This document shows positions 18,535 to 26,941 of a stretch of DNA of 64,000 bases, one piece after another. Below the pieces are notes generated by a model. The model was not told the origin of the DNA, ran no database searches, and worked only from the letters and a program-made list of their open reading frames with translations. A program made the position numbers and the translations under genes. Position 1 is the first letter of the stretch, and each line of letters begins with the position of its first letter. The DNA comes from an uncultured Desulfovibrio sp. (GTDB lineage: Bacteria > Desulfobacterota > Desulfovibrionia > Desulfovibrionales > Desulfovibrionaceae): the NCBI RefSeq assembly GCF_902477725.1, contig NZ_CABSIF010000001.1, forward strand, positions 1 through 64,000, written 5' to 3'.

Positions 18535-19167
18535 ATGCAAAACACCTGGATACAGGCCGTGGCGCGCCGCTGGCGCATGCGCGGCCTGCGGGAACCCTAC
18601 CGTTCCCTGCTGGATCAGGATGACGGTCTGCTTGTGAGCATTGATTGCGAAACAACCTCGCTCAACGTGAAGGAAGCGGAGCTATTATCCATCGCCGCCG
18701 TCTGCATAGACGGCAGGCGTCTTTGCACCAGAGACGCCTTTTACGCGCTGATAACGCCGCAGCATGCCCCTGACGGGCAGAATGTGCGCGTGCACGGGTT
18801 GCGCCCGTGTGATTTCAGCACGGGTCTGCCGCTTCAGGATGTGTTGTCGGCTTTTCTTCAGTTTGTCAGAGGCAGAACACTGGTGGGCTATTATCTGCAA
18901 TACGACCTTGCAGTGTTGAACAAAAACTTGAGGCCACTGATGGGGGCAGCATTGCCAAACAGTCGCATAGAGGTTTCAGGCCGCTATTACGACTGGCGAT
19001 TTGCGCAATATCCTGGCGCCTACATTGATCTGCGATGGGAAACGATGGTCAGAAACCTTCGCCTACCCACGCTGCCAAGGCACGATGCCATGAACGACGC
19101 CATAACAGCCGCCATGATGTATCTGGCGCTGCAATCGCGCGGATACGGCGCGCACAGGCTCCCATAA
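18535..19167 (+). CDS. DnaQ-like 3'-5' exonuclease
   Basis: A 210-residue exonuclease of the DEDD superfamily. The first acidic motif reads IDCETTSLN (the family usually has DxETTGL), and the last is HDAMNDAITAA, giving the DEDDh His-Asp pair. It begins 1 nt after the DUF294 gene stops. The same neighbours accompany acetate-type symporters in other proteobacteria, but why an exonuclease travels with them is unclear. Its substrate (DNA, RNA or a small nucleotide) cannot be read. Confidence 0.85.
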   Translation: MQNTWIQAVARRWRMRGLREPYRSLLDQDDGLLVSIDCETTSLNVKEAELLSIAAVCIDGRRLCTRDAFYALITPQHAPDGQNVRVHGLRPCDFSTGLPLQDVLSAFLQFVRGRTLVGYYLQYDLAVLNKNLRPLMGAALPNSRIEVSGRYYDWRFAQYPGAYIDLRWETMVRNLRLPTLPRHDAMNDAITAAMMYLALQSRGYGAHRLP

Positions 19168-19221
19168 CGTCCAATGTCTGCGCAAAAGACATTGCGGACA
19201 AAAGTATGCGAGGAGGGAACA

Positions 19222-19536
19222 ATGGCCTCAGAACTGACGCAACGAATCGAAAAAAATACGCAATACCAGCACCTGATCAAGACGCGCAACGCCCTTGGCT
19301 GGCGCCTCACGCTTGTGGTTTTTGCCGCATATTACTGTTTTATTCTGGTTGTCGCCTTTGACAAGCAGCTCTTTGCCACACCTCTTGCAGCAGGAATGAC
19401 GACGACATGGGGCATCCCCCTGGGCATCGGCATCATCCTGCTGACCGTTGTGCTTACGGCGGTCTACGTTCGCAAGGCCAACAACGAATTTGACCCTGCG
19501 CTCAAGCAGATTCTTGAAAAAGAGGTGCAGTCATGA
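19222..19536 (+). CDS. DUF485 (YjcH-like) membrane protein
   Basis: A 104-residue inner-membrane protein with two hydrophobic helices (LTLVVFAAYYCFILVVAF and IPLGIGIILLTVVLTAVYV). It is of the DUF485 type, found just upstream of ActP-like symporters and thought to be a small partner subunit. The ATG at 19222 follows GAGGAGGG. It overlaps the symporter gene by 4 nt. Confidence 0.88.
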   Translation: MASELTQRIEKNTQYQHLIKTRNALGWRLTLVVFAAYYCFILVVAFDKQLFATPLAAGMTTTWGIPLGIGIILLTVVLTAVYVRKANNEFDPALKQILEKEVQS

Positions 19537-21242
19537 AGGGTATGAGCACGTGCACATCCGACCATAAGTTCGGGCGACATAAACCCGCCCCAACATTTTT
19601 CATGGCTCTTTTTGTCGCCCTGCAGCCCGGCATTGCGTTGGCGGCGGGCGTCATAGAAGAAACGCAAAAGCAGAACACCGACTGGACAGCCATCATCATG
19701 TTCACCATTTTTGTCGGTGCATCGCTGTGGATAACCAAGTGGGCCGCCAAGCGCACCCGCTCCGCTGCGGATTTTTACACGGCAGGCGGCGGCATCACGG
19801 GCTTTCAGAACGGCCTTGCCATCGCGGGCGACTTTATGTCGGCGGCCTCCTTTCTGGGCATTTCAGCCGCAGTCATGGCGACGGGTTTTGACGGCCTGAT
19901 CTACGCCATCGGCTTTCAGGTCGGCTGGCCGCTCATAACCTTCATGCTGGCGGAGCGCCTGCGCAATCTTGGGCGCTTCACCTTTGCCGATGTGGTGGCC
20001 TACAGGCTCCAGCAGGTGCCTGTGCGCATATTTGCCGCATCGGGCACCCTGGTTGTGGTACTGTTCTATCTTATTGCGCAGATGGTGGGCGCGGGGCAAC
20101 TCATCAAGCTGCTCTTCGGGCTTGATTACCACTATGCGGTGGTTATCGTGGGTCTGCTCATGATGGCCTATGTGCTTTTTGGCGGCATGACGGCGACCAC
20201 GTGGGTGCAGATCATCAAGGCCTGCCTGCTGCTCGGCGGGGCCTCGTTCATGGCCTTTATGGTCATGGCCCAGTATGGTTTCAGCCCCGAAAAACTTTTC
20301 ACCGCCGCTGTGGGCATCAAAAAAAGCGCGGCCATCATGGGGCCGGGCGGCTTTGTCAAAGACCCTGTTTCAGCCATTTCGCTCGGCATTGCCCTCATGT
20401 TCGGCACGGCTGGTCTGCCGCACATCCTGATGCGCTTTTTTACCGTGCCGGACGCCAGGGAAGCCAGAAAAAGCGTGCTCTGGGCAACCACATGGATCGG
20501 CTATTTCTACATTCTGACCTTCATCATCGGCTTCGGGGCCATAGTGTTTGTGAGCACCAATCCCGAATTCCTCGATGCAAACGGCGTTTTACGAGGGGGC
20601 GGCAACATGGCTGCCGTGCATCTGGCCAACGCCATTGGCGGCAATATCTTTCTTGGCTTTATGTCAGCGGTGGCATTTGCCACCATTCTGGCAGTGGTGG
20701 CGGGGCTGACGCTCTCGGGCGCGTCTGCCGTTGCGCACGATCTGTACGCCTCCGCCCTCAAAAAGGGTACGGCCAGCTCCAGCGAGGAACTTAAGATATC
20801 CAAGCTGACAACCGTGGCCCTCGGCATCATCGCCATGTTTCTGGGCATTGTGTTTGAAAAACAGAACGTGGCCTTCATGGTGTCTCTGGCCTTTGCCATT
20901 GCGGCCTCGGCCAACTTCCCGGCCCTGATCCTCTCGGTGCTGTGGAAGGGCTGCACCACCAGAGGGGCTGTTGCCGGGGGCTTTACGGGCCTGCTGGCCG
21001 CGCTGGTCATGACCATGCTCTCGGATGCAGTGTGGGTGGCGACCTTGGGCAATCCGCCAGGCTCCGCGCCCTTTCCGTATTCCTCCCCGGCCATTTTTTC
21101 CATGCCCCTGGCCTTTTTGTGCATATGGGTAGTGTCCATATGCGATCAGTCCCCGCAGGCGCAGAAGGAAAGGGAGGCTTTTGCCGACCAGAAAATCCGG
21201 TCTGAAACCGGCCTTGGAGCTTTCAAGCCCACGGCGCATTAA
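19533..21242 (+). CDS. Sodium:solute symporter, cation/acetate (ActP) type
   Basis: A member of the solute:sodium symporter family, 569 residues with about 13 membrane helices after a signal-like N-terminus. ADFYTAGGGITGFQNGLAIAGDFMSAASFLG and GTAGLPHILMRFFTVPDAREARKS are typical of ActP-type carriers. Acetate or another short carboxylate is the likely substrate, by family and by the adjacent DUF485 gene. It is the last gene of the four-gene set and is followed by a hairpin. Confidence 0.9.
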   Translation: MKGMSTCTSDHKFGRHKPAPTFFMALFVALQPGIALAAGVIEETQKQNTDWTAIIMFTIFVGASLWITKWAAKRTRSAADFYTAGGGITGFQNGLAIAGDFMSAASFLGISAAVMATGFDGLIYAIGFQVGWPLITFMLAERLRNLGRFTFADVVAYRLQQVPVRIFAASGTLVVVLFYLIAQMVGAGQLIKLLFGLDYHYAVVIVGLLMMAYVLFGGMTATTWVQIIKACLLLGGASFMAFMVMAQYGFSPEKLFTAAVGIKKSAAIMGPGGFVKDPVSAISLGIALMFGTAGLPHILMRFFTVPDAREARKSVLWATTWIGYFYILTFIIGFGAIVFVSTNPEFLDANGVLRGGGNMAAVHLANAIGGNIFLGFMSAVAFATILAVVAGLTLSGASAVAHDLYASALKKGTASSSEELKISKLTTVALGIIAMFLGIVFEKQNVAFMVSLAFAIAASANFPALILSVLWKGCTTRGAVAGGFTGLLAALVMTMLSDAVWVATLGNPPGSAPFPYSSPAIFSMPLAFLCIWVVSICDQSPQAQKEREAFADQKIRSETGLGAFKPTAH

Positions 21243-21581
21243 TTCAAGCAAGCGCCTGTCCCTCACCAAGGCCGTGCATGGGGCAGCGTTAGCCTTGCAG
21301 CGGCCATCAAACAGCCTGCCCGCCCGAAAACAGATATTTTTCGAGCGGGCAGGCTCATCGATTTTGTAAACCACATCCGCAAAAGCAACACGGCATTGCA
21401 GGGCATCTTATTTTGCGGAGCGCGACTGCGTCTGCCAACGCATTCCGGTTGCGGCGCTTTTCTTTGCGGGCTTGCCTTGCCGACTGCTGCAAATTTTGCC
21501 ATGATGTTCATGACGCTTCTGCCGGTTTTTTTTGGCCCTTATACCCTTGTCCGGCGCAACAATCCTTTGAGGAGGGCATCC
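21243..21581. other. Intergenic region between the symporter and the SLOG-like gene
   Basis: Apart from the hairpin at 21313-21355 I see no feature. The open frame running into the next gene from 21396 lacks an RBS before 21582. Confidence 0.5.
21313..21355 (+). terminator. Hairpin after the symporter gene
   Basis: An 11-bp perfect stem (AGCCTGCCCGC at 21313-21323 with GCGGGCAGGCT at 21345-21355). The T tract is poor, so termination may be inefficient. Confidence 0.65.
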
Positions 21582-22136
21582 ATGCTTACCCCCAACCAGT
21601 GTGTGCTTTACAGCGGCGGCGCCGCAGGAACAGAGCAGTTTTTCGGCGCTTTGGCCGAAAGCTGGGGTATGGAAGAAGTAAACTACAGCTTTGAAGGTCA
21701 CCAGATCGAACGTACGCGCGGCGTGCGGGTGCTCACCTCTGAAGAACTGGCCCTCAAGGATGTCAGCCTGACCTACATTTCGCGTCTCATGAGCCGCGAA
21801 TACACGCGCGCCCCCCTTTTCCGCAAAGTCTTGCAGTCCATCTGCTGGCAGGTCAGCAGCGGCGATCAGATCATCGTTATCGGCGCAGTCCAGCCTGACG
21901 GTACCGTCAAGGGCGGCACCGGGTGGGGGGCTGAATTCGCCAAGATATGCAACAAGCCTCTGCTTGTTTTTGATCAGCCCAAGAATGCATGGTTGTTCTG
22001 GAACAAAGACAACTGGACCCAGACAGACGAACCTATGATCACCCATGCCCATTTTGCGGCCACCGGCACGCGTTTTCTTGAAGACAATGGCCGTATCGCC
22101 ATTCAAGACCTGTTTGCGCGTTCTTTTTCGCGCTAA
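21582..22136 (+). CDS. Hypothetical protein, possibly SLOG/Rossmann-like
   Basis: A 184-residue protein I do not firmly recognise. It begins VLYSGGAAGTEQFFGALAE and later has QIIVIGAVQPDGTVKGGTGWGAEFAK and KPLLVFDQ. These Gly-rich loops at the ends of predicted beta strands resemble the nucleotide-binding SLOG (YpsA/LOG-like) fold. GAGGAGGG precedes the ATG at 21582. It is a single gene before the heme genes. Function unknown; the fold call is inference. Confidence 0.6.
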   Translation: MLTPNQCVLYSGGAAGTEQFFGALAESWGMEEVNYSFEGHQIERTRGVRVLTSEELALKDVSLTYISRLMSREYTRAPLFRKVLQSICWQVSSGDQIIVIGAVQPDGTVKGGTGWGAEFAKICNKPLLVFDQPKNAWLFWNKDNWTQTDEPMITHAHFAATGTRFLEDNGRIAIQDLFARSFSR

Positions 22137-22281
22137 AGCAGAATACTATTGTCAATGCACTAGAAAGATAATCCGCTTCTGCTGCAACGGCCCCTGGTTC
22201 GCAAACGACCCGGGGGCCGTGCTTGCGGCATGTACCCCACCTGCCGCAGGCTGCGCCTCAGCCCATAGTATCGGAGAATTC

Positions 22282-22761
22282 ATGAGCCGTCAGTTTACCC
22301 CCGCAGAGCAAGCCGTGTTGCGCATCGTGCAGGACAACCTGCCAGATTCGCTCACGCCCTACGCAGATATTGCCGAAAAGGCAGGAATGACAGAAGCCCA
22401 GGTGCTTGAGCTGCTTGGTTCGCTCAAGGAATCCGGGGCAATCCGCCGTTTTGGAGCTAGCATCAAACACCAGAAAACCGGCTGGACGCACAACGCCATG
22501 GTGGCCTGGAAGATCGACGCCGATCTGGTGGAACAGTGCGGCACGCAGGCCTCCCTGCACGACCATATCTCCCATGTCTACTACCGCCCCAGTTCCGCGC
22601 CCGACTGGCCGTATGAACTCTACACCATGATTCATGGCCGCAGCGAGGCCGAGTGCCTTGGCGTGGTGGAAGACCTCAAGCGTGATACCCTGCTGCGCGA
22701 TCATGCCGTGCTGCGCAGCCTCAAGGAACTGAAAAAAATTTCCATGACCTATTTTGCCTGA
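22282..22761 (+). CDS. ahbB: Siroheme decarboxylase subunit AhbB (Lrp/AsnC-like)
   Basis: Part of the alternative heme pathway of sulfate reducers, in which AhbA/AhbB decarboxylate siroheme to didecarboxysiroheme. The 159-residue protein has an AsnC-like helix-turn-helix followed by the family blocks SGAIRRFGASIKHQKTGWTHNAMVAWKI, HVYYRPSSAPDWPYELYTMIHG and LKKISMTYF. AhbA and AhbB are paralogues; I favour AhbB. Its partner is not in this window. hemL follows 15 nt later, so the two are probably cotranscribed. Confidence 0.85.
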   Translation: MSRQFTPAEQAVLRIVQDNLPDSLTPYADIAEKAGMTEAQVLELLGSLKESGAIRRFGASIKHQKTGWTHNAMVAWKIDADLVEQCGTQASLHDHISHVYYRPSSAPDWPYELYTMIHGRSEAECLGVVEDLKRDTLLRDHAVLRSLKELKKISMTYFA

Positions 22762-22776
22762 TACAAGGAGCCTTTG

Positions 22777-24048
22777 ATGGATACCACTTCTCGGCAGCTT
22801 TTTGAAAAGGCCTGCGCTGTTATTCCCGGCGGCGTCAACAGCCCTGTGCGCGCCTGCCACAACGTGGACAGCCAGCCCCTGTTCATAGCCGAAGCTCACG
22901 GCTGCCGGATTACCGACGTGGACGGCCACGAGTATATCGACTTTGTACTCTCCTGGGGCCCCATGATCCTTGGGCATGACGAGCCTTCCGTCACCAAGGC
23001 CGTGTGCGAGGCCGCCAAACGCGGCACCAGCTACGGCGCTCCCTGCCCGGCGGAAGTAACTCTGGCCGAAGAAGTGGTCGCCGCCATGCCCAGCCTTGAA
23101 ATGGTGCGCATGGTCAACTCCGGCACAGAGGCCACCATGAGCGCCCTGCGCCTGGCCCGCGCCGCCACCAAGAGGGACAAGGTGCTCAAGTTTGTGGGCT
23201 GCTACCACGGCCACGCCGATCCATTCCTTGCCGCCGCAGGTTCCGGCCTTGCCACGTTCTCCATTCCCGGCACTCCCGGCGTGCCCGCAGCCGTTGTGGC
23301 CGACACCCTGCTTGCGCCTTACAACGACATTGATGCGGTCAAGGCCATCTTTGAGCAGCACGGCGCGAGCATTGCCGCCATCATTGTGGAACCTGTGGCC
23401 GCCAACATGGGTCTTGTGCTGCCCAAGCCCGGCTTTCTTGAAGGCCTGCGCTCCGTCTGCGACCAGTACGGCAGCCTGCTCATTTTTGACGAAGTCATCA
23501 CCGGCTTTCGCGCGGCCTTTGGCGGCGCGCAGGCCCGCTTCAGCATAGACCCCGACCTCACCACCTTTGGCAAGATCATTGGCGGCGGCCTGCCCGTGGG
23601 GGCCTTTGGCGGCAAGCGCCGTTACATGGAACTCATCGCGCCCAGAGGCGGCGTGTATCAAGCGGGTACGCTTTCAGGCAACCCGCTGGCAATGGCTGCT
23701 GGCATAGCCACCCTGCGCTACCTCAAAACCGCTGACTACGCGGCACTTGAAAAGCGTACCCATGCCTTTGCCATGGAACTGCGCGACATTCTGGCATCCA
23801 AGGGCGTGCCGATTCAGATGCCCACCCTTGCTTCCATGTTCTGCCCCTATTTCAGCGAGCAGGAAGTCACGGATTTTGCCATCGCCACGCTGTGTGATCA
23901 GGCACTTTTCACCACGTTCTACAAACAGATGCGCGCTCACGGCATCTACCTTGCGCCTTCCGGCTACGAGACTGGCATGGTTTCCTTTGTCCACACGGAC
24001 GAGGATTTCAACAAGGCTCTGGACGCTGCCCGCAAGGTCATTTTTTAA
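22777..24048 (+). CDS. hemL: Glutamate-1-semialdehyde 2,1-aminomutase
   Basis: PLP enzyme converting glutamate-1-semialdehyde to 5-aminolevulinate, the tetrapyrrole precursor. The 423-residue protein has VIPGGVNSPVRA at the start, the LLIFDEVITGFR block, and the PLP lysine in TTFGKIIGGGLPVGAFGG. AAGGAG lies 6 nt upstream of the ATG at 22777. It follows ahbB, which links precursor supply to heme formation. Confidence 0.97.
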   Translation: MDTTSRQLFEKACAVIPGGVNSPVRACHNVDSQPLFIAEAHGCRITDVDGHEYIDFVLSWGPMILGHDEPSVTKAVCEAAKRGTSYGAPCPAEVTLAEEVVAAMPSLEMVRMVNSGTEATMSALRLARAATKRDKVLKFVGCYHGHADPFLAAAGSGLATFSIPGTPGVPAAVVADTLLAPYNDIDAVKAIFEQHGASIAAIIVEPVAANMGLVLPKPGFLEGLRSVCDQYGSLLIFDEVITGFRAAFGGAQARFSIDPDLTTFGKIIGGGLPVGAFGGKRRYMELIAPRGGVYQAGTLSGNPLAMAAGIATLRYLKTADYAALEKRTHAFAMELRDILASKGVPIQMPTLASMFCPYFSEQEVTDFAIATLCDQALFTTFYKQMRAHGIYLAPSGYETGMVSFVHTDEDFNKALDAARKVIF

Positions 24049-24059
24049 GTCAAAACAGC

Positions 24060-24097
24060 AAGAAGGGGACCTCGCATGCGGGGTTCCCTTCTTTATT
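24060..24097 (+). terminator. Terminator-like hairpin after hemL
   Basis: AAGAAGGGGACC and GGTTCCCTTCTT pair (one G-T) around a GC-rich loop. The T tract is short. It separates hemL from cbiG. Confidence 0.65.
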
Positions 24098-24169
24098 TCC
24101 TCCACGCAGCGGCATCCGCCCGTATCCCTGTCGCCGCGCGTCACCAGACAGGCAGCCGAGGGAGGCCCC

Positions 24170-25390
24170 TTGCACAGTCCCCGCCGAATCACAGCGCTTG
24201 CCTGCTATGCGCTCAGCCAGTCTGCCCTGCCTCTGGCGCAGCGTCTGGCGGACTGCCTTGCGATCAAACCGTGGGGTCTGCCCGGTCAACTCCAGCATCC
24301 CGCACGTCCGGCCCAGCCATCAGAGCACCCAGCCCCCGACAAGCCCTCCGGTCTGGCCCACGTGGAAATTTTCGCCCCATCGCGATTTTGCCCTGCGGGG
24401 GTTACGCCCTTTGAAAAAATCGGCTCCCTGCTGGCGGCAACCTATAAAAATTTTGCGGCGCATGCCTTCATCGGCGCAACGGGCATAGCCGTGCGCGCGC
24501 TTGCGCCCCTGCTGGCGCACAAGAGCACCGATGCCCCTGTAATCGTACTTGATCCTGCGGGTCAGCACGTCATAAGCCTGCTCTCCGGCCACTGGGGCGG
24601 AGCCAACGAACTGGCCAGCCATGTGGCCCATCTGCTCGGTGCAACGGCGGTTATCACCACGGCATCGGACACCGCCTCCAATACGCCCGGAGCAGGGACA
24701 AATCAGCCCCGCAAGGCCGCTCCTGCGCTGGATATGTTCCTGCGCAACGCGGGGCTGCTCCCCGTGGACTGGAACCGCCTGCCCGCAGCGCAGGCCGCCA
24801 TGATTGAAGGGGAAAGCCTGGGGCTTTGGGATCCCTGCCATGCCGTGCCGGATCATCCCCAGTTGCAGCGCCTGCCCGCAGGTGAGGCCGATGCCACGCC
24901 GCCAGAACACCGCGGCCCCCTGGTTGCGGCGCACTGGCGCGAGCTTGCACCGAGCCCCGCAATCTTGCGTGTGGCTGTTCCCCGGCTGGTGATAGGTCTG
25001 GGCTGCCGCAAAAACGCGCCCGGCGATATGGTGGAAACCGCTACACGCAAACTGCTGGCAGCCCAAGGGCTTGAACCTCTGGCTGTGGCGGCGCTGGCGA
25101 CCGTGAAAGAAAAATTGCAGGAGCCCGCCCTGCTGGCCCTTGCCGAGCGGCTGGGCGTTCCCTTGCATGGCTTTGAAGCCGCCGACCTCGCACGCTGCCC
25201 TACGCCCAATCCGTCCGCAGCGGCTGGCAGGCGCTTTAGCCAGCCGCCTTTCAGCGTTTGTGAGGCCGCGGCCCTGCTGGCGGCAGCGCAGATTTTTCCG
25301 GCGGGCGCGCCCCGCCTGCTCCTCCCCAAAACTATCGAACAAGGCCAGTTGACTCTGGCCCTAGCCATCTCGGACAGGATTGAACGATGA
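24170..25390 (+). CDS. cbiG: Cobalt-precorrin 5A hydrolase CbiG
   Basis: Opens the delta-lactone ring of cobalt-precorrin 5A in the anaerobic cobalamin pathway. The 406-residue protein has the N/central domain (FIGATGIAVRALAPLL ... SLLSGHWGGANELA) and the CbiG/CobE C-terminal domain starting at VIGLGCRKNAPGDMVE. The start appears to be TTG at 24170, with GGGAGG 4 nt upstream; no ATG or GTG in frame gives a family-like N-terminus. It overlaps cobJ by 4 nt. Confidence 0.9.
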   Translation: MHSPRRITALACYALSQSALPLAQRLADCLAIKPWGLPGQLQHPARPAQPSEHPAPDKPSGLAHVEIFAPSRFCPAGVTPFEKIGSLLAATYKNFAAHAFIGATGIAVRALAPLLAHKSTDAPVIVLDPAGQHVISLLSGHWGGANELASHVAHLLGATAVITTASDTASNTPGAGTNQPRKAAPALDMFLRNAGLLPVDWNRLPAAQAAMIEGESLGLWDPCHAVPDHPQLQRLPAGEADATPPEHRGPLVAAHWRELAPSPAILRVAVPRLVIGLGCRKNAPGDMVETATRKLLAAQGLEPLAVAALATVKEKLQEPALLALAERLGVPLHGFEAADLARCPTPNPSAAAGRRFSQPPFSVCEAAALLAAAQIFPAGAPRLLLPKTIEQGQLTLALAISDRIER

Positions 25391-26166
25391 ACCCAGCCAG
25401 TCTGCATGTTGTCGGCCTCGGCCCAGGCGATGCCGCATGTCTTACCCCTCAGGCCCGCACGGCCATAGCAAATGCATCCTGCGTGGCTGGCTACAGCCTC
25501 TACATGGAACTGGTGCCGCCGGAACTGCTGGCAGGCAAGCAGTGCATCAGCACCGGCATGCGGCACGAGGAAGAACGCTGCGCGGCGGCGGTGGACGCAG
25601 CTCTGTCAGGCCAGCCCACGGCCCTTGTCTGCTCTGGCGACCCCGGCATCTATGCGCTGGCGGGTCTGGCCCTCGAGATTCTGGAAAGCCGGGGGCTTGT
25701 GGGCCGTGTGCCCTTCAATGTTGTGCCGGGCGTTCCGGCGGTCTGCGCGGCGGCAGCCCTGCTGGGCGCTCCCCTGATGCACGATTTTGCCTGCATCAGC
25801 CTGAGCGACCTGCTCACGCCGTGGGAAACCATTGAACGCAGGCTCCACGCGGCCCTTGAGGCCGATTTTGTCTGTGCTATCTATAATCCCCGTTCCAAGG
25901 GGCGGCCCCACCATCTGGAACAGGCTCTTGAAATTGCCCGGCAATTCCGCGCGCCACACTGCCCTGTAGGGCTTGTGCGCAAGGCCTTTCGCCCCGGCGA
26001 AGAAGCACGCGTGTTCCGCCTTGACCAGTTTGACCCGGAACAGGTCGACATGCTCTCCATACTCATCATCGGCAATGCAGAAAGCCGGGCGTTGGGGAAC
26101 TTCATGCTCACCCCCAGAGGTTACGCGCGAAAAAAGAGTTCCAATCTCGGCAACTTATCAAAATAG
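25387..26166 (+). CDS. cobJ: Precorrin-3B C17-methyltransferase (CobJ/CbiH)
   Basis: SAM-dependent corrin methyltransferase of cobalamin biosynthesis that contracts the ring. The 259-residue protein has the tetrapyrrole methylase pattern: HVVGLGPGDAACLTP at the start, ALVCSGDPGIYALAGLALE, VVPGVPAVCAAAALLGAPL, and AIYNPRSKGRP. Its ATG overlaps the cbiG stop (ATGA), so the two form an operon. In an anaerobe it would act as CbiH. Confidence 0.94.
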   Translation: MNPASLHVVGLGPGDAACLTPQARTAIANASCVAGYSLYMELVPPELLAGKQCISTGMRHEEERCAAAVDAALSGQPTALVCSGDPGIYALAGLALEILESRGLVGRVPFNVVPGVPAVCAAAALLGAPLMHDFACISLSDLLTPWETIERRLHAALEADFVCAIYNPRSKGRPHHLEQALEIARQFRAPHCPVGLVRKAFRPGEEARVFRLDQFDPEQVDMLSILIIGNAESRALGNFMLTPRGYARKKSSNLGNLSK

Positions 26167-26191
26167 TTGGAATGTCATTTTCCCATAGTCA

Positions 26192-26220
26192 TTGACTTAC
26201 CGTAATGAGGGCCGTAAAAT
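26192..26220 (+). promoter_or_regulatory. Sigma70-type promoter of the cytochrome c3 gene
   Basis: TTGACT at 26192-26197, a 17-nt spacer, and TAAAAT at 26215-26220, 43 nt before the start codon. Confidence 0.78.
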
Positions 26221-26263
26221 CACACCAATTTGTTCTCATCTGCCGCACAAAAGGAGGTCTGCC

Positions 26264-26650
26264 GTGAAGAAAGTTCTGGTTCTTACCTGTATCATGGTGT
26301 TTGCCCTGGCCCTGCCCGCGCTTGCAGCGCCCGCCGCTCCTGACAAACCGCTGGAATTCAAGGGTTCCCAAAAGACCGTTATGTTCCCGCACGCTGTGCA
26401 TGCCAAGGTTGAATGCGTTACCTGTCACCATCAGGTTGACGGCAAGGAAAGCTTTGCCAAGTGCGGCAGCTCCGGTTGCCACGATGACCTCGCAGGCAAG
26501 CAGGGCGAAAAGAGCCTGTACTATGTTGTGCACACCAAAAAAGAACTCAAGCACAACAACTGCATCGGCTGCCACTCCAAGGTTGTGGAAGAAAAGCCCG
26601 AACTCAAGAAAGATATGACCGCCTGCGCCAAGTCCAAGTGCCATCCGTAG
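26264..26650 (+). CDS. Tetraheme cytochrome c3 (type I), periplasmic
   Basis: Low-potential periplasmic electron carrier that takes electrons from hydrogenases and formate dehydrogenases in sulfate reducers. The 128-residue precursor has a Sec signal (VLVLTCIMVFALALPALAA) and four heme sites: CVTCHH, CGSSGCH, CIGCH and CAKSKCH, alternating CxxCH and CxxxxCH. The mature sequence closely matches the D. desulfuricans type from memory. The start is GTG at 26264, 6 nt after AAGGAGG. It has its own promoter and terminator. Confidence 0.96.
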   Translation: MKKVLVLTCIMVFALALPALAAPAAPDKPLEFKGSQKTVMFPHAVHAKVECVTCHHQVDGKESFAKCGSSGCHDDLAGKQGEKSLYYVVHTKKELKHNNCIGCHSKVVEEKPELKKDMTACAKSKCHP

Positions 26651-26672
26651 GTCTGGTTAGCTGCCTTGCTCC

Positions 26673-26698
26673 AAAAGCCGCCTCTGCGCGGCTTTTTT
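26673..26698 (+). terminator. Terminator after cytochrome c3
   Basis: AAAAGCCGC and GCGGCTTTT pair around a 6-nt loop and are followed by more T residues. Confidence 0.87.
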
Positions 26699-26941
26699 AT
26701 TTTGGCATAACAGTCTTGTAGCCTTTGCATCGCGGCTGGCATGATCAGTAAATCACGCGTTCCCTGCGCATTGTCTTTTTGCCTATGCGCGGCAGAAGGC
26801 AATTCTGGCGCAAAGAGTTTTGTCCTATTTGCGTCTTTTGCCATAAACTGATACGAAAAACTGTCGTTTTTGCAGTATGAAACGATGTATTTTGCATGAC
26901 TCCGGCCGTTGGCCGCTGCACATAACCCCATGAGGTGGCGC

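Noticed and set aside
22258..23661. 467-codon minus-strand frame over ahbB and hemL
   Set aside because: Same artefact; both plus-strand genes have strong motifs and ribosome binding sites.
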